In this document: positions 32,615-45,310 of the stretch, one piece after another
Layout of the letters: each line of letters begins with the position of its first letter
How positions within the stretch are numbered: position 1 is the stretch's first letter
NCBI RefSeq assembly: GCF_031755915.1
Contig: NC_083389.1
Location: 20,333,501-20,397,500 of the forward strand
Length of the DNA stretch: 64,000 nt
Reading direction: 5' to 3'
Origin: Ziziphus jujuba
Lineage: Eukaryota > Streptophyta > Magnoliopsida > Rosales > Rhamnaceae
The notes under the pieces: model-generated
Told to the model about the DNA's origin: nothing
Database searches by the model: none
Seen by the model: the letters and a program-made list of their open reading frames with translations, nothing else
Program-made: the position numbers and the translations under genes

Positions 32615-33162
32615 ATCCCCCACATGAATGATTTGACTTCTAAGGACTAAGCAAGACTCTGGTGGTAAAGCTCTGCAGTTGGAACCTGCATAGGATAGGT
32701 AGATGTTACTCTTTGAACCTTCCCTTGTGAAATTATATCTTCTTTACTGACTAATGGTAGATGCGATATCTTTGAACCATTTCGTCGTTTGTATAAATGA
32801 CAACATAGTTCACACAAATTCCTTCCTAGTACACTTCAGTTCTCACTGCTGTGTTCATTTTGGCCTTGAACACCTGCCTGGTTCTGTGAGAGTTTCTAAA
32901 GAATTGCACCCTTAACAATTCTCCTTTGAAGCGGCCACTCTTCTCTCTCACATAGGTGATTCCTATTTTCAATGTAATCAGCATAACTATGCATCGATTA
33001 CTAAACACACACTTTTAGGAATCATTAAAAGCATACTTCATGCTTAACCTCTATCTATCACTGTCTCATTATAGGAATGGGCAGAGGATTAACCTCCACA
33101 GTGATTCATACCAGTCTTTACAATTGCATTGTCCCATTGAACCTAGATCTTGGGATCTCCAG
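32615..33162 (-). other. 3' untranslated part of the minus-strand copia element
   Basis: Sequence between the end of the RNase H reading and the 3' LTR. No further domain recognised. The purine tract next to the LTR is at its left edge. Confidence 0.6.
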
Positions 33163-36100
33163 TCAACTAGGTTGGGTTTCCATCATATTGACTTTACTCA
33201 CGGGCTTCAATCCCGTTCCCCTCGATGACTTCTCAACTAGTTCTCTATTTAACCCTTTGGTTAGCGAATCCGCAATGTTATCCTTTGACTTTATATAGTT
33301 TATCGAGATAACTCTAGTTGAGATTAACTGTCTAACAGAATTGTGTCTACGACGAATATGTCTAGACTTTTCATTATACATAATATTCTGTGCCCTGCTA
33401 ATCGCAGATTGACTATCACAATGTATACTTATAGCTAGCATAGGTTTAGGCCACCTTGGAATGTCCTCTAAGAATTGGCATAGCCATTCTGCCTCTTCTC
33501 CACATTTATCTAATGCGATGAACTCTGATTCTATCGTTGATCGAGCTATCATTGTTTATTTTGAGGACTTCCACGTTAGAGCTGCGCCCGCTAATGTAAA
33601 CACATAGCCACTAGTGGATTTTAAATCCTTTATATCTGATATCCAGTTAGCATCACTGTATCCTTCTAATATAGCAGGATATCTCATATAGTGCAGTCCG
33701 TATTCACGAGTATATTGTAAGTATCTTAATACTCTAACGATTCATTTCCAATGTTCATCATTTGGATTACTCGTGTATTTACTTAGTCTACTTATAGCAT
33801 AGGCTAAGTCTGGTCTTATACAATTCATTAAGTACATCAGACTTCCAATCACCCTTGCATATTCCACTTGAGCTACACTTTCTCCTTTATTCTTAGATAA
33901 GTGTAAACTCACATCAATAGGTGTTCTGGCCATATTAATGTCATCTTTACTAAAATTATCCAGTATTTTATCTACATAATGCATTTGACTAAGAATGATA
34001 CCATTCGAAATCCTCGTGATTTTCATCCCTAAAATCACATTTGCAAACCCCATATCTTTCATATCAAATTTGGATTTCAACATCGCTTTTGTAGTTTGGA
34101 CCATATTGTCATCACTACCTGCTATGAGTATGTCATCTACATACAGACAAAGAATGAAATATCCATTCTCTGTATCTTTTACATAGATACACTTATCACA
34201 CCCATTTATCTTAAATCCATCACTAAGCATGGCACTATCAAATTTTTGATGCCATTGCTTTGGGGCTTATTTAAGTCTATACAAGGACTTTACCAATCGA
34301 CAGACTTTCTTTTCTTGTCCTGGTGCGGAGAAACCATCAGGTTGCTCCATGTAGATCTCTTCATCGAGATCTCTATGCATCCATTTGATGTACTTCAAGA
34401 TTTCACAATGCAGCAATCGCCAGTACCATCCTTATGGAATTTATTCTCGTCACCGGAGAATAAGTATCAAAATAATCAAGGCTTTCTTGTTGCTTGTATC
34501 CTTTAATTACAAGTCTTGCCTTGTACTTATCTATTGTTCCATTTGCTTTCATCTTCCTTTTAAATATCCATTTGTAACCTAACGGTTTACAACTAACGGC
34601 TTCTTTCCATAAATTTCCTTCAGGAGAACTAACAGCTTCTTGGAAGCTTTGAGGTTCACTTTCTAGCATATAAGTAACAAAATCCGAACCGTAGGATTTT
34701 TCCGTTCTTACTTTTTTGCTTCGTCTTAATTCAACCTCAGTCTCAACTTCGGTCTCCTGATCTTGATCACTATCACGATCATCATCACTGATAGCATCAT
34801 AAGTTCATTTAGATGTACTCGGTCCTGCTTCAATTTTATACGGAAAACTATGTTCGAAAAATGATGCATTTCTCGATTCCATTATTGTATTCTTGTGTAT
34901 ATCAGGAATCTCTAACTTATATACGAGAAACCGATATGCACTACTATTTTGTGCATATCCTATGAAGATGCAATCTACTGTCTTGGGACCTATCTTTACC
35001 TTTTTAGGAGTAGGTACCACAACTTTGGCAAGACACCCCCACACTTGTAAATATTTATAGGTAGGTTGTCTTCCTTTCCAAAGTTCATACGGTGTTTTCA
35101 GCTGGTCTTTACGGGGCACCTTATTTAAAAGGTCGTTTGCCGACAAAACGGCTTCCCCCCACAAGTTCTGAGGTACTCCAGAACTTAACAGCATTGCATT
35201 AATCATTTCTTTCAAAGTTCTATTTTTCCGTTCAGCCACACGATACGATTGCGGCGAATATGGTGGAGTAACTTAATGTATTATGCCATGTTGAGCACAA
35301 TATTCTCCAAATGAAGTTACATACTCTCTACCACGATCACTTCTGATCACTTTAATTTTACGGGTGAGTTGATTCTCAACTTCCATTTTATAGAGAATAA
35401 ATTTCTCTATAGCCTCATCCTTGCTCTTAAGTAAGTACACATAGCAATATTTCGTGCTATCATCAATAAAGGTGATAAAATATTTATTATCACCTCTAGT
35501 CGGTGCAAACTTTAAATCACATACATCACTATGTATTAAATCCAGAGGTTCATTATTTCTTTCAATTGTTTGATATGATAACTTCGTTAATTTCGCTTCT
35601 ACACAAGTTTCACACTTATGTTTAGTATCAATATCAAATGTGGGAATATGATTCAAGTTAACTAACCTCCGCAGAGAATTAAAATTAACATGACCTAGTC
35701 TACCATGCCACAAAATGGAAGACTCAAGCAAGTAAACGGAAGAAGTACTAGCTTTATTATTAATAAACTTTGGCTTTACAGTCTTTACATTCAATTTGAA
35801 CATACCATTGACTTCATAGCCCTTTCCCACAAACATCCCATACTTGGACAAGATAACCTTGTCTGACTCAAACACTAATCTAAAACCATGTTTGATTAGC
35901 AGCAATCCAGACACCAAATTCTTTCGAATATCTGGTACATACAATACACTATTTAGAGCCAGATCCTTCCTAGAGGTCATCTTTAGGACAATCTTGCCCT
36001 CCTCTTGAATTTCCGATGTAGCAGAGTTACCCATGAACAACTTCTCCCCATTTGCCTTTGGTTCGAAGGAGGTGAATGTGCTCCTATCTGCACACACGTG

Positions 36101-37087
36101 GCGGGTTGCACCTGTATCTATCCACCACTCTCTTGGGTTAGAACCCACTAAATTCACCTAAGAGACAACAGCGCTTAGGTCAATATCATCAAACTCTCTT
36201 GTGATGTGCTCCATCATCTGTGCCTCCTTGTTCCTTTTTCTTTTCGGCAATCTACAATCTGTCGCTCTGTGACCCATCTTGTCACAATTGAAGCATTTGC
36301 TTTGGAACTTAGCCTTTTTGGAGATGCCTCCTTTAGGCCCCAACTTGGAACTCATTCCAGGTTTCTTCTTTTGATTCTTGGAGCTACTCCTATGCTCCAC
36401 AACATTGGCCTTCACAGCGGCCTTCATGGATCTCCTGCCAAATCTCCTATTATCATCTTCTATGCGAAGCCTGCTAACAAGAGCCTCCATATCCATCTCC
36501 TTTCTTTTGCTCTTCAGATAATTCCTGAAGTCACTCCAGCTTGGAGGTAGTTTCTCAGTCATACAAGCCACTTGAAAGGCTTCATTAATGATCATCCCTT
36601 CAGCAAGAAGTTCTTAAATGAGCACTTGCAACTCATGTACCTGACTCATTAGTGGCTTGGTATCCACCATCATATAGTCCAAAAATCTGCCTACCACAAA
36701 CTTTCTGGATCCAGCATTCTCAGTCTTGTATTTCCAGTCCAAAGTTTTCCACAGCTCTTTTGCTGATTTCGAGCTACAGTACACTCCATAAAGGGAATTC
36801 GATAGGTCATTCAGGACATAATTCCGACATAAATAATCAGAATTTTTCCACACATCCACCGCCATTAGAGTTTCTTTGTCACTCTCTTTACTACTCGGTG
36901 ATGCGTCTTCAGTCAGAAACCTTGCAAGGCCCAATGTAGTCAGGTAAAACAACATCTTCTACTGCCACCTTTTGAAATTCGCTCCATCGAACTTCTCAGG
37001 TCTTTCTGCATGACTTGCAGTAGGAGGAGCTTGAACCACAGGAGTCTGTTTTGCCACTTGTGCAATGGGCACATCTCCACTTGCCAT
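33163..37087 (-). pseudogene. copia gag-pol polyprotein with stops, one frameshift and an RT deletion
   Basis: The reading starts at ATG 37087 and runs in one frame to about 34403. In-frame stops occur at 36959-36961, 36614-36616, 36158-36160, 35273-35275 and 34805-34807. Order of domains: gag (37087-36158) with an intact CCHC knuckle CFNCDKMGHRATDC near 36250-36292; protease with WWIDTGATRH near 36120; integrase with HHCC finger (HGRLGH... CETCVEAK) and core (FIDDST, IRSDRGREY). The stop at 35273 falls between the second Asp and the catalytic Glu (VAERKNRT). RT follows with YKWIFKRKMKANGTI and YSPVTR. Near 34370 the conserved MDVKTAFLNG segment, which holds the first catalytic Asp, is missing and the frame shifts. 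The second half keeps YVDD (34132-34143). RNase H (33552-33163) retains STIESEF and CDSQSAI. Non-autonomous. Confidence 0.92.
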
Positions 37088-37264
37088 TTCTGTAAAATCA
37101 CAAAAACCAGAAATCAATTAGTTGTTAATCTATCTTAACAAACTAATTCCAACCAATTTCCAATAGGAAAATACAAACAATATGATTTTCTAGGATTTCT
37201 GTATACACCCATAAAATTGCTATATACACCCACAAAATTTACTGTTCACGTGCACTGTTTACTG

Positions 37265-37684
37265 ACACGTGGCACACTCGTAGGCCGAAACGTGGCATCA
37301 CCAGAGGCCAACATGTGGCGTACCCACAAACTGACACGTGGTGCCTTCGGAGGCAAACACATGGCTCATTCGCAACGTGACACATGGCAACTTAAGGTGA
37401 CGACACGTGGCGCTGTTATATGCTGACATGTGCCACCATGAGAGATCGACATGCGGCACCTGTAATAGGTCACAACGTGTCAACTTCATGATCCGACACG
37501 TGGCTATTTCAGATGGCGACACGTGTCATCTGTGACAAGTCGACATGTGGCATCTCTGATGGTCGACACATGGTCTTGCTACTGTGCGACACGTGGCATC
37601 TCCACGATTCGCCACGTAGCCTTGCCTCTGATCACGTGTCACTGTTCATCTGCCATGTCTCGCTCTTTCATAACGGCACGTGGC
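37265..37684. promoter_or_regulatory. 23 bp-phased array of ~19 G-box/ABRE-like motifs
   Basis: A 9-mer close to ACACGTGGC recurs at 37265, 37288, 37311, 37334, 37357, 37380, 37403, 37426, 37449, 37473, 37496, 37519, 37543, 37566, 37589, 37612, 37632, 37653 and 37676. The period is exactly 23 bp for most steps, 24 for two, and 20-21 for two near the right end. Eight copies hold a perfect CACGTG core; most others differ by one base (CATGTG, CACATG). The 14 bp spacers vary widely. CACGTGGC is the known core of plant G-box and ABA-response elements bound by bZIP factors. The array lies in the leader between the 5' LTR and gag of the minus-strand copia element. Since 23 is not a multiple of three, it is not a protein repeat. 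Confidence 0.9.
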
Positions 37685-38332
37685 GTGACCATACCAAATG
37701 GGCCACTGTTCATGTGGGCTGGATCTTATTTGGGCTTGGGCCTTGGGTTGAACAATAGCCTGTTCTAACCTGGGTTGGGCCTTTGAACTGTGCCAGATCC
37801 AACAGTACCCAATTTCAAACCTATTAACCCAAAATCCGGCCCGTTTACCCATTTTTAACTCTTCTTCAACCTCCAACCGGGTCAAATTCGACCCATTTTA
37901 CTGGTAAACGGGTTTTTTGACCCGGTTCATATATTTTCACCTCTTTTTCTCTAATCCAGCACCAAAAAATGCCCAAAAATCATCAAAAATCTTAAAATTC
38001 ATGGGTAATTCAATTTTGGAGAAAAAATTTTTAATTTTAAACAATGATAAGGAATAGCCCAAGAATTTCAAACCCATAAGAAACAAGTTTCTCACAAACC
38101 CAACACAACAAATAAATCAAATCACGGACATGTATATTTTACAAAAATATTTATAAACATTTGAATAAGTGAAAACAAAAAATACCACATGTCCATCACA
38201 CAACCCACTCGGGTTTGAAGCCTTTTTTTTTTTTTAAACAAAAAACTTTACACCCGAAAGTCACTAATCAACAACAAGATTTAACAATCCACATATATAA
38301 ACATATATTCATGCGGAAAATTGTCTTAAGAT
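37685..38332 (-). other. Copia leader between the G-box array and the 5' LTR
   Basis: Non-coding leader of the element. It contains further single CATGTG (37711) and GC-richer sequence (37690-37920), then AT-rich sequence up to the LTR. No primer site recognised. Confidence 0.6.
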
Positions 38333-38875
38333 TGTCGCAAAATAATATGAATATATGTATATACATGTGGATCTATAGATGTAAACAAAATACAAGGAAA
38401 ATAAATAAATCAAAGATTAAATTTAAAACCTGTGAGCCTTAGTATTCGATCTGCTTTTGATGAATTTGTCCGAGGCCTATGTGGTACCACAGTTTCCTTA
38501 AGACAATTTTCGTCCCACCGGTGCATATGTTTCCCGACGGTTGTCTCCCAGGATACAATGGAGTCTAAGCTTTTGGAGGTAGTATCTCCAAAGCTTCCCT
38601 TCGAACTCTCGGTATACCTTTGCTTTACCACACTCCTCTGTCTCTCAATAAATTTCTAAAAAAAAAAAAAACAATTGATTTTTTTTTCCTCTCTATTTTC
38701 AAAACTCACGTAGGAAAAATATCCTTTTACACAAAATCCTCCCAAATCTTTTTATTTTTTTCTCCTTTTCTTTTCTTATTCCAAAACTGAAAAACCAATT
38801 ATGACAAGCCCATTACGGCCTTATCAAATCATTCACATTAATATTTAATTAAAAAAAATTAATTAAAACGTTACA
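38333..38875 (-). repeat. 5' LTR of the minus-strand copia element
   Basis: 543 bp partner of 32050-32614, followed by the TSD copy aatac (38876-38880). Confidence 0.94.
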
Positions 38876-38880
38876 AATAC

Positions 38881-39208
38881 TCCATTTAATCTTCTGTAGC
38901 ATCAACGATATATTGCTGGTCGTTGAGTTTCAATCTTCAATAAAGTAGCTTTCCTTTTGCTTAATTGACTTGGTTGATGTTTCCTGCAACATCTTATACT
39001 ACAAATGATAGTCACATATTATTAATCATGAAAATATAGCTCAACAACATTGTTTGTATGAACCTCGCTAAAACTTATCAATTTAATCAATCATGAATTC
39101 ATAGTGGCATACCAATGTAACTAGAGACATAATATATTTTTATTATTTTTGAGTCCCAAGGAGACTTTGTAGTGGCATACCACCATGACCAACGTCCATA
39201 AACATTGT

Positions 39209-39252
<44 letters not shown>

Positions 39253-40054
39253 GTCCGAGAGGAGATGAATCATTATTTTAATCTCAGGAGAGATTAAAAT
39301 TTATTTGTCTATAGTAGCATAATATTGTCAACATCCTTGAATGTTGTTATTTAATTTTCAGTCCCATGGGAAAGTAATAATTATTTTAATCCCAAGGGAA
39401 ATTAAAATTTATTATTCATGGTAGTATACTACCATGATTAACACTTATGGTTGCTCCAACTAGTTTATAGTCCCAAAGGAGACTGTATAATGCTTAACTA
39501 CTTCCATATAGCAAATAGTAGGACTCACCAACTTAAGCAAGAATTAGTAGTAAGTAACCAAGACGTAGTAGAAACTTCCATATAGTAGCAGTATTACTCC
39601 TCAAATAAGCGACTTTGTAAAATAGTTATATCATATTTATATATTTTTTGTACAGGTGTAGACCTTAGTCCACATATATATATATATATATATATCTTGT
39701 AAGGGTGTATACCGCAGTCCATGCCCCCTAACTCCTTCAACTAGTTAGTTATTGACCAAAATCAGTTGCAAGGAATTCAAATATAAAATATAGTAGATTT
39801 AAGTACAGTAGAGTAGTCTGAAAATGTAGTCGAAGTAGTCAATTTTATTTAATAGAAGAAAGCTTACATGCCTAATGAGGAGATGTGGAGTTTATTGATC
39901 TAACTATGATAATTACTGCTGGTAATCTAAATAACTTATGATCAAACTCATTGAAATGCTATGCATTCCAAGGACGTGTCATAGTCTTTCCCTGTATATC
40001 TTCCATATAGTAAGTTCCTAGTTGCATAGTTCTGATAATCTTGTAAAAACCCTC
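38881..40054 (-). repeat. gypsy 3' non-coding region with degenerate tandem repeats
   Basis: Between about 39140 and 39600 the word AGTCCCAAGGAGACT and relatives (AGTCCGAGAGGAGAT, AGTCCCATGGGAAAG, AGTCCCAAAGGAGACT) recur roughly every 100-120 bp. They are linked to GTAGTGGCATACCACCATGA-like words. An (AT)n run lies at about 39213-39249 and another near 39679-39695. No coding sequence recognised. Confidence 0.55.
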
Positions 40055-43000
40055 CTAGTTGGGACAAAAACAATTAGAATTTACTTCTTTAGTGTTTGAT
40101 GTAACTTTGCCTAAAACCACATCACCGACATTGAAGTTTCTTGGTTTAACCCTAAAGTTGTAGAATCGGGCCATTCTTCTCTGATGAACTACTACTATGA
40201 TATGTGCAATTTCTTGTCGCTCTTCTAGTAGATCTAAGTTAACCCTCAGTTCGTCATTATTCTTTTTGGGAAGGAAAGAAATTCTTCCTAGATAGGGCAT
40301 TCCAATTTCTACTGACTACCTCTACTCTAAAAGCTAGTAAGAATGGTGTCTTATCAGTGGAAGATCTTGCTATGGTTCTATATGCCCAAATAACATTAGG
40401 TAACTCCTCAGTCCAAGCCCCCTTTAGTTTTCCCAAAATTGATTTTAGATTGGCTTTGATAATCTTGTTAACAGCCTTCACCTGATCATTAGCTTAAAGA
40501 TGATCTGGTGATAAGAATGAATTGATGATACTTAGTAGATCACAAATGTCTCTGAAGTTGGCATTATCAACCTGATTACTGTTGTCAGTGATAATGGTAT
40601 GTTGAACTCCAAATCGATAGATCCAATTCTTCCATATAAAACTTGATGTTTTGTTCTCAATGATGGTTGCTAAAGGTTTTTCCTTGACCCATGTTGTAAA
40701 GTAGTCAATGGCAACGATTGCAAACTTCATTTAGCTGTTACCCATTGACAGTGGTCTAATTATGTTGATCCCCCATTAAGCAAAAGGCCATGGTCCATTG
40801 ATTGCAGTCAATTCTTATGGCAGCAGTCATGGAATGGTTGTATGACGCTAGCATGTGTCACAGCTTCTAAAGAATTTTTTAGAATCTTTAGATATGGTTG
40901 GCAAATAATAGCGTTGTCTAATAGCCTTATATGTCAGTGTTCTGGCTCTTGAGTGGTTTCTACATGCTCCTTTATGAATATCCCTCATAACATAGTTTGC
41001 TTCCTTTGGTCTTAGACAATGATGTTATGGTAAAGAAAATCCTCATTTGTATAAGAATCCATCGATTAAAGTAAAATGGAAGGATCTTTATTTTATCCAT
41101 TTTGCTTCTAGTTTGTTGTTTGCAAGTTCTTCATTTTTTAAAAATTTAACTATCTGGTCCATCTAACATGGAGTGTTGGTGGTTGGAAGAGCTCTTATGA
41201 TGTTACAATGATACTCGGTTCACGGAGGAATTCTACTGATATAGTCCTAGCAAAGTGATTCTCTGTTGCTAAGGCTAGTTGAGGTAGTACTTCTGCATTC
41301 ACATTCTTTGATCTTGGGATCTACGTAATGGTGAATTCGTCAAACTTTATCGATAGCTCCTTTTCTTTGGTCAAGTATGCTGACATCTTTTCTCCTTTTG
41401 CTTGGTACTCAACTTTAAATTTGTTGACAACTAGCTATTAATCAATGAATATCTGTAATATTTTTGCTCCCACAGTAATAGCTAGTCGTAGTCTAGCTAG
41501 TAAATCTTCATAATCTAATTCATTGTCAGGGATTCTAAATCTTAATCGTAATGCATATTCTAATTTTTGGTTGTCTAGTTCTAGGACAATTAATATTAGA
41601 CACGCCCCACTACTATGGTCATTGGATGATCCATCTACATGAAAAATCCATAGGCAACCCTTCAGGAAACCGAGAAAACTCAACTATGAAGTTAACCACT
41701 GCTTAACCATTGATGGCAGTCTTTGGTTTGTACTTCATGTTGAACTCAGTAAGCTCAGTTGACCATGTTACAACATGACCTATCCTTTATAATATATGTC
41801 TCAATAGATGGTTAGTGGAAACCACAATTATATGTACTTAGAAGTATGGTCAGAGCTTCCTTATTGACACTATCAATGTCAGAGCAAGCTTTTCCACCTC
41901 AGGGTACTTGGTCTCTAAATCTATCAATGATTCATTATTGCAGTAGATTGGATGTTAGATGATTCCATCTTCTCTCATTAATGCAGACTAACTACATTAT
42001 CAGATACTGCAATGTGCATTAGGTAATGGTTTGGAAAGAAACGATGTAGAATTCATATATTACTTCAACTATTGGAAAGCCTACTTGAATTTTTCAATCC
42101 ATTTGAACTTCTTACTGCCTTTCAGTGATTTGAAGAAAAGTAAGCACTTATCAGTGGCCTTAGAAATGAACCTGTTGAATGCCGCAACTATTCCAGTTAG
42201 CTGTTAGACCTCTTTCACAGTTTTTAGGTGATTTCATCTCCAATACTGCTTTGATTTTGTCTGGATTGGCTTCGATTCCTTATTAATTGACTAAAAAGTC
42301 AAGAAATTTACTAGAATCCACTTCAAACACACATTTCTTAAGGTTCGGCTTCATCTGATGTTCCTTCAATATTTTGAAGGTTTGTCTCATATCTGCTATA
42401 TGATTACTCTTTTTCTTGCTTTTGACCAACATGTCATCAATATAAACCTCCATTGTCTTGCCGATCTGTTTGTAAAATATCTAGTTTATGGTAAATTGTT
42501 CTAGTGTTCTTCAGATCTAATGGCATGATCATGTAACAGTACAAGTCTCAATCTATGATGAATGCAATATTTTGCTGGTTTAGCTAATACATTTTAATCT
42601 GATTGTAACCAGAGAAGACATCAATAAATGATAATAACCTATTGTATGCTGTGATATCAAGTAGCTGATTGATCCATGGTAATGGAAACCTATCTTTAGG
42701 ACAAGCTTTGTTGATAGCCATTCTGGATAGTTAACTTCTTGGATGAAGTCAACCTTTAGTAATTTGTCAACTTCATTAGATATTACTGTGTACATTTTAG
42801 CAATGAAAGTATGCCCCTCTTTATGTTACTGGCTTATGATCTAGATAATTATTAACCTTATGAGTTATCACATTGAGGTTAATACTAGGTATATCTTAGT
42901 GTGACATGAAAAAATATCTCAATACTGGTACAATAGCTCAATCAACTAGGTCTTGAGTTTTGAATTGAGTGTTGTGCCAATTCTCACATTTTTTGTGGGA

Positions 43001-45261
43001 TCACCTAGAATTAGTTCAATGATTTCTAGCTTTTCTGTTGGTTCTGCTATCTAGTTATAATTATTTTCCAAGGACTCTCCTAATATGATCTATAAAGTCT
43101 CCATAGCCACCGATTTTAATCTTGGAGCTAAAACATAACACTGTCTCAAGTCATATTGGTCACCGCATACGACTTCGATACCATTCTCATTGGAGAATTT
43201 CATTTTGAGATAGTATGTGGATATGATAGCTTTCATTAAATTTTGTACTAGTCATCCAAGAATTATGTTATATACAGAAGGACAGTCTACAATAGGAAAG
43301 TTAACCATCACTTTTGATATGATGCTCTTACTTGAGAACCTAGTCAGAGGTGTGGTAATAGACTTCAACTGATCTCTACTAATTTCCATTGGCAAAATGC
43401 CGAAAAGTATATAATATTAGCAGAGTTACCAGTGTCAACTAGCATATGGTGGACTTTGTGGTTGGCTATTTTCATAATGACGACAAGGGCATCATGTTTG
43501 TGGGTAACGAACACCCTTGGCATCTTCCTTAGTAAAATTGATGGTACATGGTTCCACCTTAGTCTTTTTATCGGGTCTCTAGGTCAAGTAAATATAATGG
43601 CTTCCATGATACTTTGCACTACAAGCATAGCTACGCCGTGCAAGACTGGAATCATCACAGGTTGGACCATTAAAGATGAAATGTATTTCTTTATTGATTG
43701 CCTTGATAATTCCTCATCTATCACCATGCAACTGATCACCATCATTCACTCATCTATCACCATCACCATGACCACCACTCTTTTTATTATGATTTCCATT
43801 TCCAATTACAAATTGATGCAGATACCCTCTACTTATGAGGTCCTCAATCTCGTCCCTCAGGTTGAAATATCTATCAGTGGTATGTTCATGATCATTATGA
43901 AAAGAACAATACTTTCCATTATCTCTAGCTTCAGGATCTAATAGAAGCTCGCTTGGCCATTTTAACAAGCCTTGGTTCTTAATCTGCATTCGAACTTGTT
44001 CACGTGAAGTGTTAAGAGGTGGTATGCCTTTGGAAATGAGAATATGAGGTACATGGAAACCTTTAAGTAAGTGGCTGCTTATTGACTTTCTCCTATTGTT
44101 GGTCTGGTTTTGCTTCTTTTCTTTCGAATCACGAGTTTTACTTGACTTTTCTTTCTCTACTCTTATAACTTTGACAATTTCATCTACATTGTTGAATCTT
44201 TGTGCTTTATTCAGGATATAAGGGAAGTCCTTTGAAGGATGCTCACCAAGTATCTATAAAAATTTCTCATCATTGATGCATGTCATCATCCCTGCTACCG
44301 CCATCTGGTCACTGTAATCCTCCACTTAGGCTACTTCAGCATTGAAGTGTGAAATATATTCCTTTACTGATTCTTTATCCCTTTGTTTAAGTGGCAAAAG
44401 GTTGGTTATAGACTTTTTTTAACATCTTTTCTCTAACAAAATGAAAAGTGAATAGTCGACTCAAGTGAGAAAATAAACTAATGGATGCTAATTTTAATTG
44501 CATGAACCATTTAATTGTTGCTCCAAATAGTATAAAAGGAAATACCCGACACATGGCTAAGCTATAACCTCATGAAACTCCATCAGTTTACAAAATGATT
44601 TCACATATTCAACTGGGTCAACAACACTATTATACAAAATAGTTGGTGGTAGTTGATACCTTGATGGGAGCGATGCACTTAAAAACTCCTCTCTTAATGA
44701 AGATTTAGTTTCTACTACATCTAATATATTTTATTTTAGATGAACATTCATCATAAGGTTCTAAATTTATTTCCTTAGTTGGCTTACGTCTTCTCGTACA
44801 CCATTTAGTGGTTCTGGCTCTACCAAAGAGATCCTAGAGCCTTCCTTATGAATACGTCATATGTTCTCCAGATGATAACGAAGATCTAATCTTTCTAACC
44901 TTTGTCCAATTTTGGTTGACTCCATTATTATTTGTTGTCATTCAGGGTTATATTATGGATCTTCAATTTCTCCCTCACTGCTACGAGCTCTTTCACCTTT
45001 GCTTCACCTGATCCAAAAGTTAGTTCTTTACGATTACAGTTGATGTGCTATAATAGAATCTTCATGGTTTGGTCAAGGCCACCATGTAATTTTCTACGGT
45101 GAGTCGACCACATAAGTACATTTTGGCGATTTCTTCTTTCTAGCTACAAGAGGATTTGGGCCCCTTGCTCTTTTCCTTGTGGTTCTCAATTAAGTGAGAA
45201 GAGGAGATGATATATCTTCGTTGAAATTGGATTGAACTCCATTACTTTGTGGTGCACTCAT
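40055..45261 (-). pseudogene. Ty3/gypsy gag-pol relic
   Basis: Minus-strand reading from ATG 45259-45261 (MSAPQSNGVQ). Gag words are scattered at 45260-43750, including LPSRYQLPPTILYN and LPLKQRDKESVKEYISHFN, with the gag finger at 43900-43750. Protease keeps VDTGNSANI near 43440. RT fragments lie near 42795 (EVDKLLKVDFIQEVNYPEWL). RNase H-like sequence is at 41683-41438 (FHVDGSSND, an Asp-Gly-Ser motif). Integrase is at 40730-40055 with FAIVAIDYFTTWVKEKPL, TIITDNSNQV and KAVNKIIKANLK. The third catalytic residue, normally Glu in the NGQ.E..N motif, reads Lys (40476-40478), and the Gly reads Asp. Stops and frameshifts lie between all blocks. Confidence 0.85.
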
Positions 45262-45290
45262 GGTAAAGCAACAATTTGCAGGAACTTTCA

Positions 45291-45310
45291 TTCCCACAGA
45301 CGACGCTAAA
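45291..45310 (-). other. gypsy primer-binding region
   Basis: On the minus strand this reads TTTAGCGTCGTCTGTGGGAA. It is close to the TTTGGCGCCGTCTGTGGGAA seen next to the 5' LTR of many plant Tat-lineage elements (recalled, not searched). Two C/G positions have decayed. Confidence 0.65.

Larger units (their letters stand above)
32050..38875 (-). mobile_element. Ty1/copia retrotransposon, full-length but coding-dead
   Basis: Two LTRs (32050-32614 and 38333-38875), each starting TGTCGCAAAATAATATG and ending AAAACGTTACA on the plus strand, flank a minus-strand copia gag-PR-INT-RT-RH reading. A perfect 5 bp TSD, aatac, occurs at 32045-32049 and 38876-38880. In the element's own direction a purine tract (ATGTGGGGGAT) precedes the 3' LTR (32615-32625 on plus). 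The sequence after the 5' LTR is not the usual tRNA-Met site, and I could not assign its primer. The leader between the 5' LTR and the gag start is 1.25 kb and holds the 23 bp array. It resembles Tork/TNT1-type elements in protein sequence. It is inserted into older gypsy-derived DNA. Confidence 0.94.

Noticed and set aside
37265..37684. CRISPR-like regular repeat-spacer pattern
   Set aside because: The repeat is only 9 bp and degenerate, the spacer is 14 bp, the host is a plant, and it lies inside a retrotransposon leader. A phased motif array explains it better.
37217..37768. Open frames across the G-box array on both strands (70-80 residues)
   Set aside because: The 23 bp period shifts the frame at each unit, so no protein repeat results. 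No known domain and no conserved start.
43432..43941. 169-residue plus-strand open frame
   Set aside because: It is the antisense shadow of the gypsy gag/protease region, where the minus strand has recognisable gag finger and protease words. Rich in Ile/Thr/Met as a by-product.
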